Source: Singulisphaera sp. GP187 (GTDB lineage Bacteria; Planctomycetota; Planctomycetia; Gemmatales; Gemmataceae). Taken from it: 40,450 nt of DNA. The stretch is taken from positions 1 to 40,450 of the forward strand of contig CAMBMH010000018.1 of assembly GCA_945868575.1 (NCBI GenBank), written 5' to 3'. Each line of letters opens with the position of its first letter. The stretch's first letter is position 1. A program made the position numbers and the translations under genes. Below the pieces are notes generated by a model, which made no database searches, was not told where the DNA came from, and worked only from the letters and a program-made list of their open reading frames with translations. This document shows, piece by piece, positions 24,428-32,628 of the stretch.

Positions 24428-26467
24428 TTATATCTTTTGATCGCCTAACACAACACCCTCAAGGCCCCAGTTTGGCGGGTTTTTCGCCCCAATACCCTCA
24501 TGAATGTCCCTTTGGATCCGCTCCAGATCTCCATCCTCAATGTATGGGAGCCCTTTTTTCCTGATACGCTCATACATGACCCCCGATGCCTCAGGGGTAA
24601 AACCGCTTCCGGGCTGGTGTTCAATGTGGTAAATCGCCAGTGGGCCTTCAAAAACTGATTCGGTCATTCCAACGGCCGCTGCCTTGTAGAGCAAAAGGGA
24701 ATCGATGTGCATGGAAAAGCCATCGAATTCCCAATAACCACCCAGCTGGAAAAAATCGTCCCGCGACATAAGAGTGAAATCCCCACATCCATTGGTGTGC
24801 CAATGGGCCCGTTTGCAAGGATCCTGATCCGACTTGGGGAACCCCAAAACCGTGTCAGGATTTTCCGGGTAGCCTTTTGCCGATAATGAACCATTTGGGG
24901 CGGAAGAAAGCGGGCCAGGCGGCGAAGCCGGGGGTAACCGAAACAGGCTACGTTTCAGAACCGGGCGCAATGCCTCCTGCCAAATCCTTTCCACGCCAGC
25001 GCCCAGACTTCCCAGCACTCCATCCTGAACCAGCCTTAATTCATCAACCCGCATTGCCATAACCCGCTTGTCGGTGTCAACTTCCATGGCGGGAAGATCT
25101 CCCGCAAATGACATGAGCAGGGGAACCCAAACCGAAGGTTGTTCCGACCCTGTTGGGCCAGGGGTCGCGCCTTTCTGGAAATCGCTTTTTGCCTGGTTTT
25201 TTGGCTCAGGCAAAACAGGCACGGCGATACGAAGCCGTCTTTTGGTCTCAAGGCGAAATGTCTCCAAAAGAGATCCGTTATAAAATATGGATAATCGGCC
25301 GGGCTGACCCATGTGTGATGGGCCAGGTGCCGCCTCAATTTCCAGGATACTGCCCGCTGGCGCCGCCACCAAACTTTCCCGGTCCGCCCAACGATAAAAC
25401 GGTTTGCCTGGCTCCTTTTCGATCTGGTGCCACCCCTTGCCCAGGAGGATGTCCTTCAGGCAGGAAGGCATAACAGCGGTCTCCTCCAGTCGAAATTCAT
25501 GAATCCGGATCACCAGCCAATCCTGGGCACCGGGTGGAAGCGAACCTTCCCGCACCTTGAGGTCCACCCGCACGCGGGCCGCAACATCAAGGGGGATCTC
25601 GTGTTTTTCCTTACCCCGGAGGAAGATCCGCTGAAGCAGATTCCCCTCCTCATCGCAAATATCCAAAGGCAAGGATCCCGTGATATCCAGAACCAAAGGC
25701 TCAAGCTCCACCACCAGCGTAGGCTGTGATTCATAAACCTGAAAGCGGGCGTTGGGCTGTAAATAGGAGCCGATCCCCTGCTCCTCGTGACACTCGGAGA
25801 AACCAAAAAGGGGCCCAATACGCGGATCGATGACTTTTTCCCATTTGGGAGTTCCATCAGGATGAACCCGAATGGTGCTGGCGGGACGGTTTTGGCGAAG
25901 CTGGTGGGTTCGGGCCCAGGAAAGCATTGCTTCAATCCCCTGACCGACCGGAACTTCGTTACGAACATCGGTCCGGTCAATTCGGTAGAGAATTCCGTGA
26001 GCCAGAGTTTCCCGACAAAGCTCCCGAACAAGGTCATCATTAAAGAGGATGTCGACATTGGTAAAAAGAAGGTATTCTCCCAGGGCGCGTCGGGCTCCCA
26101 CATTCTTGGCAATCATCTGATAAAGGCCCATCTTGTCGGAATGGTCCAATCGTTTATGCTCCTCGGAAGGAACCGTAACGATGCGGATATCGAGCTTGCC
26201 CCGTTTTTTTGGCCAGGAAATTGCCTCGGCCAATGGGGGGCGATCGGCTGGAGGATTCCACTCGACAAGAATCAGCTCCGCATTCCAGCCAAATCGTTCC
26301 GACTGCCCACAAAGCCCTTCCACAAAGGCTTGCATCCGGTGCAGCATTGATCCGCCATGATCATCATTTCGGGAGGTAGCAATGATGCTAAGGTAAGGTT
26401 GGCTCATGCGGGTATCTTGAATCGGGTTGGTTAGCCTTGGGAAACAATCGGTCTGTCCGACTGTCAC
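24428..26467 (-). CDS. family-2-like glycosyltransferase with a large internal insertion
   Basis: This protein has 679 residues from a GTG with AAGGA seven bases upstream (ATG 26407 is an alternative and begins the domain itself). The N-terminal Rossmann part has YLSIIATSRNDDHGG, ELILVEWNPPAD and YLLFTNVDILFNDD, where NVD is the expected DxD-like sugar-nucleotide site. The last part (about residues 560-640) resumes the GT-A fold with FTLMSRDDFFQLGGYWEF and AIYHIEHQ. Between them lie about 350 residues of mainly beta-strand sequence, plus a Pro-rich linker, unlike usual GT2 enzymes. It may bind carbohydrate. Donor and acceptor cannot be predicted. No neighbouring polysaccharide genes are seen. 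Confidence 0.78.
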   Translation of the reverse strand: MTVGQTDCFPRLTNPIQDTRMSQPYLSIIATSRNDDHGGSMLHRMQAFVEGLCGQSERFGWNAELILVEWNPPADRPPLAEAISWPKKRGKLDIRIVTVPSEEHKRLDHSDKMGLYQMIAKNVGARRALGEYLLFTNVDILFNDDLVRELCRETLAHGILYRIDRTDVRNEVPVGQGIEAMLSWARTHQLRQNRPASTIRVHPDGTPKWEKVIDPRIGPLFGFSECHEEQGIGSYLQPNARFQVYESQPTLVVELEPLVLDITGSLPLDICDEEGNLLQRIFLRGKEKHEIPLDVAARVRVDLKVREGSLPPGAQDWLVIRIHEFRLEETAVMPSCLKDILLGKGWHQIEKEPGKPFYRWADRESLVAAPAGSILEIEAAPGPSHMGQPGRLSIFYNGSLLETFRLETKRRLRIAVPVLPEPKNQAKSDFQKGATPGPTGSEQPSVWVPLLMSFAGDLPAMEVDTDKRVMAMRVDELRLVQDGVLGSLGAGVERIWQEALRPVLKRSLFRLPPASPPGPLSSAPNGSLSAKGYPENPDTVLGFPKSDQDPCKRAHWHTNGCGDFTLMSRDDFFQLGGYWEFDGFSMHIDSLLLYKAAAVGMTESVFEGPLAIYHIEHQPGSGFTPEASGVMYERIRKKGLPYIEDGDLERIQRDIHEGIGAKNPPNWGLEGVVLGDQKI

Positions 26468-26704
26468 AACTCTGTCCTTGTACCAAAATCAGACAGGTGA
26501 AGGGTATCGAAAAAAGGAAATTGCCAAGCGTTGCACTCGAAAGCCTGAAAGAGCAATTCGTTTTGAGGCGGCTTTCATTCTGTGGAACACGAAAGGAAAA
26601 GGAATTTGTCGAATCCATTCATCGGACAAGGATTCATCATAAAACATGGGCTGAATGAACATTTTTGGTTTGCTGGCTGGAAATCTTATTCGGGGTGGAT
26701 GGCC

Positions 26705-27412
26705 ATGAAAAAAAGAAACCTTCGCAACACCATCCGCCCTGGGTTTTTTAGTGGGGTGCTGATTGGGTTTGGCCAGATCCTATCGTTCGCAACTGCCCGG
26801 GAATCGAAAGATAACAAGCCTCCTGAAACCGCCAAGCCTTACACTCTCACCATTTCCGGCAGGGTCGATCCCGCAATGGCTCCGGTGGCGGGCCAAATGG
26901 CAACTCTTTTTTACCAATCGTATCCCCGGTTGGTTGAGCGATTTGGCAACCCGAAGAAACCCGCTCCCACCCAAATCGAATTGATCTTTGCGAAGGACAT
27001 CAAAGTCCCCGCTTATTGCATTGGCTCGAAAATCACCGTAAGCATCGAATGGCTGACCAAGCACCCGGAGGATGTGGGACTCCTCACCCATGAATTGACC
27101 CATGCGGTTCAGGCGTACCCCCGATCCGAACCGGGGTGGTTTACGGAAGGGTTGGCGGACTATGCCCGTTTTTTGTACGGCCCAAAGGAACAACCCAACT
27201 GGGCCCTGCCCGCAAATTTGACGGAAAAGCAGAGCTACAAGGACAGCTACCGCGTGACTGGGAAATTTTTGTTTTGGCTCGATGGAAAATATCCGGGGGT
27301 TGTCGACAAACTCCATCGCAAAATGCAGGATCGGGAATTTGTTATCGAAGACTTCAAAACCCTGACAGGCAAAACTATCGACGAACTGTGGGAAGAGTGC
27401 GTGGGGAAATAA
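26705..27412 (+). CDS. secreted metallopeptidase, plant basic-secretory-protein (BSP)-like
   Basis: This 235-residue protein has an N-terminal signal peptide (residues 1 to about 31, basic then hydrophobic). The central part carries the zincin pattern HELTH (129-133) with THAVQAYP and, downstream, EPGWFTEGLADYAR (142-155). This is the arrangement of the BSP family (PF04450), in which the HExxH histidines and a later residue bind zinc. It is probably active outside the cytoplasmic membrane. The ATG 26705 has GGTGG seven bases upstream. The 237-bp spacer before it holds no supported gene. Confidence 0.85.
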   Translation: MKKRNLRNTIRPGFFSGVLIGFGQILSFATARESKDNKPPETAKPYTLTISGRVDPAMAPVAGQMATLFYQSYPRLVERFGNPKKPAPTQIELIFAKDIKVPAYCIGSKITVSIEWLTKHPEDVGLLTHELTHAVQAYPRSEPGWFTEGLADYARFLYGPKEQPNWALPANLTEKQSYKDSYRVTGKFLFWLDGKYPGVVDKLHRKMQDREFVIEDFKTLTGKTIDELWEECVGK

Positions 27413-27493
27413 TCAAAGGGAAAACAATCAAGGAACAGGTTTTGTCCTCAAAGCGTTAAAGGCAAAACACCTTCATAGCCCCCTTTTAGTACG

Positions 27494-27516
27494 ACTACTA
27501 TGCTTTGCGTAGTAGT
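27494..27516. promoter_or_regulatory. palindromic operator candidate upstream of the PadR gene
   Basis: ACTACTA (27494-27500) and TAGTAGT (27510-27516) form a perfect inverted repeat with a 9-base gap. A -10-like TACTAT (27496-27501) lies inside it, with a weak -35 TTCATA (27472-27477) 18 nt upstream. PadR-family genes are often autoregulated through such sites. Binding by this PadR is inferred from position. Confidence 0.5.
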
Positions 27517-27525
27517 AAAAATTAC

Positions 27526-27849
27526 TTGAAAGAGAGTGACCGAAGGATCGCCATTAGCCTCTGGGAAACACAACTGCGCAAGGGATTGGCGGAACTTGCC
27601 ATCCTTGCAGTGCTTTCCCGGGAAGAGGCGTATGGTTATCGCATCGTGGAAAAACTCCGGACCCTGGAGGGTTGGACCCTTTCAGAAAGCACCGTCTATC
27701 CCATCCTCACCCGGCTTGCCCGGGAAGGATTACTTTCGATCCGTACAGCCGCCTCTCCCACCGGCCCAAGCCGTCGTTTTTACCAGCTAACCCCCGACGG
27801 AAAGAATCACCTTTCCAAATTGAACCAGAGCTGGCGAAGCATTTCATGA
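27526..27849 (+). CDS. PadR-family transcriptional regulator
   Basis: This small winged-helix protein (about 107 residues) has the PadR core ELAILAVLSREEAYGYRIVE, STVYPILTRLAREGLL and RRFYQLTPDGKNHLSKL. The last is the wing and the start of the dimerisation helix. The start is uncertain: only TTG codons (27505, 27526) fit. The earlier one falls inside the probable operator, so I use the later. The stop overlaps an in-frame ATG of the next gene (ATGA), the usual coupling of PadR with a membrane partner. Such pairs usually respond to envelope stress or toxic compounds; the inducer here is unknown. Confidence 0.85.
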   Translation: MKESDRRIAISLWETQLRKGLAELAILAVLSREEAYGYRIVEKLRTLEGWTLSESTVYPILTRLAREGLLSIRTAASPTGPSRRFYQLTPDGKNHLSKLNQSWRSIS

Positions 27850-27881
27850 TCCCTGGAAACCCTATTGGCAGGAGAGCGATC

Positions 27882-28520
27882 ATGACGATGGCGACAACCA
27901 TGGAGTTGGCAAAACCGCTTCAGGCCCTTATCGATGCACGGCTCGACACCATCGACCGGATGATCCTGGGTCAGATCCCACGCGCCGACCGTTTGTCCAT
28001 CCTGCGTGAGGTGGAGTCGCAGATCGAAGAACTGCTGGCCGAAAGGGATGCGGCATCCCTAACCCGGGATGATATCATTGAGGTCCTAAGGCAACTCGAT
28101 CCCCCGGAGGCGTTTGTTCCCGAGGAGATCCCGGATCCGGCCATCCGAACCCCCCAATCCTTTTCGGGTAAGCGGACTTTTTCAACCAATTTCCGGCAAA
28201 ATCAGGCGCAAACCCTCTCACCCGGAAAACCCTCTTCCCGGGCCGGCTTGATCAGCGGGATCCTGGGCTTATCCACTTTTTTTTCATTTATTATTCTGGT
28301 GATAATCGGCTGGGTGATCGTAGTAGCCTTTGAATCGGAAGGTCTCCTGATGGCGGAACTTTGCGCAATTGGTTTCGTGGGTCTGGGGACAAGTCTTTGC
28401 GCCATCATTTTGGGAATCATGGGTCGCAACCAGGGAATCATGCCCATCGTTGGGATGGTGACAGGCGCTTTATCAGTGCTTCTTTGCGTGGTCGTTCCCA
28501 TTGTTTTGTTGGTTATGTAA
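27882..28520 (+). CDS. HAAS-domain-like membrane protein, PadR partner
   Basis: This 212-residue protein has an N-terminal helical region (about residues 8-75) resembling the HAAS sensor-like domain that commonly accompanies PadR regulators. It contains LSILREVESQIEELLAERDA and DDIIEVLRQLDPPEAF. A polar linker and three hydrophobic segments of membrane-spanning length follow, the last ending at the C-terminus. I chose ATG 27882 because AGGAG lies seven bases before it. The frame also has an ATG at 27846 overlapping the padR stop. Function in signalling is inferred only from family and gene pairing. Confidence 0.75.
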   Translation: MTMATTMELAKPLQALIDARLDTIDRMILGQIPRADRLSILREVESQIEELLAERDAASLTRDDIIEVLRQLDPPEAFVPEEIPDPAIRTPQSFSGKRTFSTNFRQNQAQTLSPGKPSSRAGLISGILGLSTFFSFIILVIIGWVIVVAFESEGLLMAELCAIGFVGLGTSLCAIILGIMGRNQGIMPIVGMVTGALSVLLCVVVPIVLLVM

Positions 28521-28673
28521 GTGGTGGCGAACTGGTAATAAAGAACTTAACCCACATTCCTTGGCCAGAATAAAAGATACTCCGCGATCAAAGGCTTAGG
28601 ATACCGGTCGGAAATATCCCTTTACCCTTTTGCGACTCCGTTTTGGAACTAAAATATTTCGCTGAGTAGAAGA

Positions 28674-28706
28674 CCAATAAAAGGGGAGCCTTGTCGCTCC
28701 CCTTTG
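28674..28706 (-). terminator. Rho-independent terminator of the ATP-grasp/alpha-E/transglutaminase operon
   Basis: A 10-bp stem, AAAGGGGAGC (28680-28689) and GCTCCCCTTT (28696-28705), has a 6-base loop. On the minus strand it runs into TTTTATT. It lies about 85 bp past the stop of the transglutaminase gene, and the strength of the hairpin makes it convincing. The rest of 28521-28788 shows no gene. Confidence 0.8.
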
Positions 28707-28788
28707 CGGTTGGGTGACTTCAATTTTTGGTTGGTCAACGGCCGAAAATTTTCCCCTTTTTGCGGTGGGACAAAAACTGGCTTTACTG

Positions 28789-29799
28789 TTACTGTTGCTG
28801 TTGTTGCTGTTGTTGCCGAAGGAGGTTGCGCTGGTGTTGGGCGAGACCGATCGCCCGGCGAACACCAGGGTTGACACGGAAAGGGGAATAAGGACGAATC
28901 GGAGTCGATCGCGAAGGCATTGTGTCCGCCACAATCCAATCCGCAGGCAAGCGGGCGGCCGTTTCCACCTTGACCATGACATTCATGGTTTCGTCGGCTT
29001 CACCCTTCCATGCGCCTCTGTTTGGGGGCACATCGGAATAGTCACGGCCTACTGCGGTGACAACATGATGATCATGGGGAAAAAGATTGTGGGTGGGATC
29101 GACATCGACCCAACCTTCGTTGGCGCCGATCCAAACCTGACACCAGGCGTGGGTCGCGACCTCGGCTGCCTGGTTGCCTACCTGGTGGGCATAGCCGCTG
29201 ACATAACGGGAGGGAATCCCAAGTTTGCGACACATGGCGATCATCAGGTGCGCGAAATCCTGACAGACCCCCGAGCGGTGCTCGACAATTTCCGAAAGTC
29301 CAGTCGCCGCGTTGGTTGTATCCTTGGCATAGCGCATCGACTTATGAACAAATTCGCGGATATGGGTGATCGTATTGAAAACCAATCCATCCATAGGCGC
29401 CGCGCATTCGGCAAGGATGGTATCTAAAGCTGTACAGGATTTGAGTAAAGGACTCGACTGAAGGTATTCGATCGCATCGACATGGGTTTTGGCCGATTCC
29501 ACAATAGCCGATGTCAGGATGTCGCCAAATCTGTCCAAGGCAGGGCGGCGGTGGGTTCGCACAAAACTTGTGGCGCGAACAACCACCGATTTTCCCGAGC
29601 TCATAATATTTAAAAGTTCTACACGGTTGCCAAAACCATCCAGATAGGTGGTTGAGGTTCCCGAAGGGGTCACCTGGATCCGGCAACCAAGGGTAGTCTG
29701 GTCCTCATCGGAGGAAGGGGCCATCCGAAGCTCGAAAACATGTTCGATTACCGGTTCGGTGTAGTCGAGTCGGGTTTCGTGCTCAATGCGAAGAATCAT
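28789..29799 (-). CDS. transglutaminase-like cysteine-protease-fold protein with polyglutamine tail
   Basis: This 336-residue protein begins with the bacterial transglutaminase N-terminal domain (MILRIEHETRLDYTEPV, then FELRMAPSSD). The core has the catalytic triad: Cys179 in GVCQDFAH, His217 in THAWCQVW and Asp234 in VDVDPTHN. The start is ATG 29799, with AAGGAG eight bases before it. The last eight residues are glutamine, encoded by a CAA/CAG run, which is unusual for this family. It follows the alpha-E gene by 91 bp, a gap that could hold its own promoter. In this conserved gene set the protein probably acts as a peptidase or amidase; its substrate is unknown. Confidence 0.92.
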   Translation of the reverse strand: MILRIEHETRLDYTEPVIEHVFELRMAPSSDEDQTTLGCRIQVTPSGTSTTYLDGFGNRVELLNIMSSGKSVVVRATSFVRTHRRPALDRFGDILTSAIVESAKTHVDAIEYLQSSPLLKSCTALDTILAECAAPMDGLVFNTITHIREFVHKSMRYAKDTTNAATGLSEIVEHRSGVCQDFAHLMIAMCRKLGIPSRYVSGYAHQVGNQAAEVATHAWCQVWIGANEGWVDVDPTHNLFPHDHHVVTAVGRDYSDVPPNRGAWKGEADETMNVMVKVETAARLPADWIVADTMPSRSTPIRPYSPFRVNPGVRRAIGLAQHQRNLLRQQQQQQQQ

Positions 29800-29890
29800 A
29801 TTTAAACTCCTTAATAGATCGTATTTTGACTTATTTTCCGCCATCAAATAACTGTAAAATCCAAAAGTTGCCAAAAGTTATAAGCAACAA

Positions 29891-30940
29891 TCAGGTCATG
29901 AAATAGGCCTGGGAAACAAACTCTCCGACCTTGGCGGTCGAATCGAGGACGCCTCCAAGAAACTTGTCCAGACCCGATTCCAGAATTTCCACACAATCGA
30001 GATAGCGTAAATCACCTTCAAGGCGGCCCAAGGCGCGTTCGGCCTCGGTTGGGTAATCACTTGAACCGGACGAATCGCCCACTCCGCGCAACGCGGTCAT
30101 GGCGCGACTTACGGCAAAATTGAGACTTCGTGGGAAGGCGGGTTCTAGAATCAGAAAATGGAGGACACTGACAGGTTCGATTTCGGTCCGATAGCGGCGA
30201 AGGTAGGCTTCGTGGGCCGAGGCGGCATGAAGCAGACCAGACCATTTGGAAGTCTGAAACCAGTCACCCGTGATCAGCTCTTCGAGTTTGCCACCTTTGG
30301 CCATGGCGATTTCCACAACCTCACCGGGTTTCCGGAGAGTGGAGCGTATGATCCGACTGGTAAGGCTCAGGCGTTCGATATGCCGGCCCAACTGGACAAA
30401 ATGGAATACCTCGTCCCGGGGAAGACTCGCGTCGATAGTTCCCGAAACCAGGATACAACCGCGGCGGACATGATCAAGAAATCGGGTGGGAGCGACCCGC
30501 AGGAGCTTGGCCATTCTCGGATGACGCAACAATAAGTGGAGCCGATTGATCTGGTTCCAGGCCTCGGAGCTGAGGGCTTCCTGTGTGCCCCGTGCGTTCT
30601 CGCGCGCCCAACGAACCATCGAGATAATTGCGTGAGGATTTTCCGCATCAAGGACAAGCCACTTGAGAAGTGCCTTGCTTCCGGCATCGCCTGGAATGGA
30701 AGAGGCATCATTGCGCTCGAAATCCAGGCGGCAGGAAAGGATATCCAGGATCCGGGTTAGGGGACGCTCCCTCTCTTCGTCTTGCCATGAGGAGTCCAAC
30801 TCCAGTTGCAGTGAAAGCTCAAGGAGCCGAACAAGGGTTTCGACCCGTTCAACATAGCGGCCAAGCCAATACAGGTTTTCCGCAACACGACTTAGCATAG
30901 CGTTCCCGCGGGAGGTTTGCCGGATGGATGTCGGACTCAT
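29891..30940 (-). CDS. alpha-E domain protein (DUF403)
   Basis: This all-helical 349-residue protein has the alpha-E signature AMLSRVAENLYWLGRYVERV near the N-terminus, a helical repeat region with LGRHIERLSLTSRIIR in the middle, and a DLRYLDCVEILESGL helix at the end. Alpha-E proteins have no known activity but are almost always encoded between an ATP-grasp and a transglutaminase, as here. ATG 30940 overlaps the TGA of the upstream ATP-grasp gene as ATGA, implying coupling. ATG 30898 is an alternative that begins directly at MLSRV. Confidence 0.92.
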   Translation of the reverse strand: MSPTSIRQTSRGNAMLSRVAENLYWLGRYVERVETLVRLLELSLQLELDSSWQDEERERPLTRILDILSCRLDFERNDASSIPGDAGSKALLKWLVLDAENPHAIISMVRWARENARGTQEALSSEAWNQINRLHLLLRHPRMAKLLRVAPTRFLDHVRRGCILVSGTIDASLPRDEVFHFVQLGRHIERLSLTSRIIRSTLRKPGEVVEIAMAKGGKLEELITGDWFQTSKWSGLLHAASAHEAYLRRYRTEIEPVSVLHFLILEPAFPRSLNFAVSRAMTALRGVGDSSGSSDYPTEAERALGRLEGDLRYLDCVEILESGLDKFLGGVLDSTAKVGEFVSQAYFMT

Positions 30941-32406
30941 GAAAGTACCCATGTGTCTTTGCTACCTCCACCTTGGGAACTGTTGACAACAAGGCTCCCC
31001 TCTCGGAGAGCAACACGAGTGAGGCCACCGGGCAACACCTTTATCTCCTCCCCAAAAAGAATAAATGGGCGAAGATCGATATGCCGTCCGGAAAGTTTGC
31101 CATCAACATAGGTGGGATGCTGGCTTAGGGATATGGTGGGCTGGGCAATAAAAGCCCTTGGATTGGCACGAATCTTGTCACGGAATATTTCACGCTCTTC
31201 GGCAGTCGATGCGGGCCCGATCAACATCCCATATCCGCCTGATCCATCCACAGCCTTTACCACGAGCTTGTCCAGGTTTGCCAGGATGTGGCTTAGGTGC
31301 GATGGGATAAGTGGTCGGAAAGTTTCGACATTACCCAGGATTGGGTCCTCGGCCAGATAATAGCGGATAATGTCTGGTACAAATGGATAGATTCCCTTGT
31401 CATCGGCGACGCCTGTGCCCATCGCGTTGACCAGGTTGATCCGGCCACTACGATAGGCCGCCATCAAGCCAGGAACACCAAGCAGACTGTCCGGTTGAAA
31501 GCAGAGCGGATCGAGGTATTCATCATCTACGCGGCGATAAAGGACATGAATCCGCCTAAGACCGCGAGTGGTGCGCATGTGGATCTGGCCATTGTCCAGA
31601 ACAAGATCGCGTCCCTCTACCAGTTCGACGCCCATTTGTCGCGCGAGGAAACTGTGTTCGAAGTAGGCGGAGTTGTAAAGCCCCGGGGTCAGCACCGCCA
31701 CTGTCGGATCATCCACACCTGGAGGCGCGACATGCTTGAGCATGGCCAGGAGGTCCGAGGCATAGCTATCAACCGGTCGAACCGAATACCCTTCGAAAAA
31801 GGAGGGAAAAACCTGCTTCATCACTTGGCGGCCCTTGAGGACATAGCTGACGCCCGAAGGAGTCCTGCCATTGTCCTCAAGCACCAGATACTGCCCTTCG
31901 GGAGTACGAATCAGATCGGTGCCACATATGTGTATGTAGATGTCCCGGGGAACCCGGATACCGTTCATTTCGCGGCGATATCCCGAAGCCCCAAAAACCA
32001 GTTCGGGGGGCACCACCTGATCGCGGAGAATTCGCCTTTCGTGGTACACATCGTGGATGAACAGGTTGAGTGCGCGAATACGCTGTTTGAGTCCCTTTTC
32101 GATCGTGGTCCACTCGGAAGCTGGAATGATGCGTGGGATCGGATCAAAAGGCATGATCCGCTCGACGCCCTGATCACGGCCATAGACGGTGAAGGTGATC
32201 CCCTGCTGGCGCATGAGGGTATCGGCCATGTTGAGGCAGCGATCCATCTCCTTGGGTTCGGTTCGGGCTAGGCGCGAAAAGATCGGTTGATAATGGGGAC
32301 GTGGTTGTCCGGGAGCCTCGAACATTTCGTCGAAACCGCGAATGGCGTAGTCACCATTCATGCCCAGACAGGGCGATGGAAAATTGGACCTAAGGGAGGG
32401 GGCCAT
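30937..32406 (-). CDS. circularly permuted type 2 ATP-grasp protein (DUF404/DUF407)
   Basis: This 489-residue protein has the CP-ATP-grasp pattern: MNGDYAIRGFDEMF near the start, RALNLFIHDVYHERRIL, YLVLEDNGRTPSGVSYVL, VLTPGLYNSAYFEHSFLA, LVNAMGTGVADDK and DKLVVKAVDGSGGYGMLIGP. ATP-grasp enzymes ligate a carboxylate to an amine through an acyl phosphate. This family is predicted to make peptide or amide links, but no substrate is known. ATG 32406 is supported by GAGG at seven-base spacing. The spacer to fabI (32407-32628) holds no supported gene. Confidence 0.93.
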   Translation of the reverse strand: MAPSLRSNFPSPCLGMNGDYAIRGFDEMFEAPGQPRPHYQPIFSRLARTEPKEMDRCLNMADTLMRQQGITFTVYGRDQGVERIMPFDPIPRIIPASEWTTIEKGLKQRIRALNLFIHDVYHERRILRDQVVPPELVFGASGYRREMNGIRVPRDIYIHICGTDLIRTPEGQYLVLEDNGRTPSGVSYVLKGRQVMKQVFPSFFEGYSVRPVDSYASDLLAMLKHVAPPGVDDPTVAVLTPGLYNSAYFEHSFLARQMGVELVEGRDLVLDNGQIHMRTTRGLRRIHVLYRRVDDEYLDPLCFQPDSLLGVPGLMAAYRSGRINLVNAMGTGVADDKGIYPFVPDIIRYYLAEDPILGNVETFRPLIPSHLSHILANLDKLVVKAVDGSGGYGMLIGPASTAEEREIFRDKIRANPRAFIAQPTISLSQHPTYVDGKLSGRHIDLRPFILFGEEIKVLPGGLTRVALREGSLVVNSSQGGGSKDTWVLS

Positions 32407-32628
32407 TGTGGGCCTCTGGTGGCTCGAGAGAATAACCAGAAGTACACAGGGCACGGTTTGTGCCAAAACTCCGAAAACAAGGAAAATTAGTGAACTTGAT
32501 GCTGAATCCGGAGGAGGGACTGGAAAGCCTGACGAAAACAGGGCATCGATGCAACCAAATCCAGCAAAAAGCCGGGGGCCCTTTTTCAAGGACAACCGGC
32601 TTACTTGAAGGCAAAATAGAGGTGGCGA

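Noticed and set aside
28773-28815. Trinucleotide (CAG/CTG-like) repeat as a microsatellite unrelated to a gene
   Set aside because: On the minus strand it is in frame at the end of the transglutaminase-like gene and encodes its glutamine tail.
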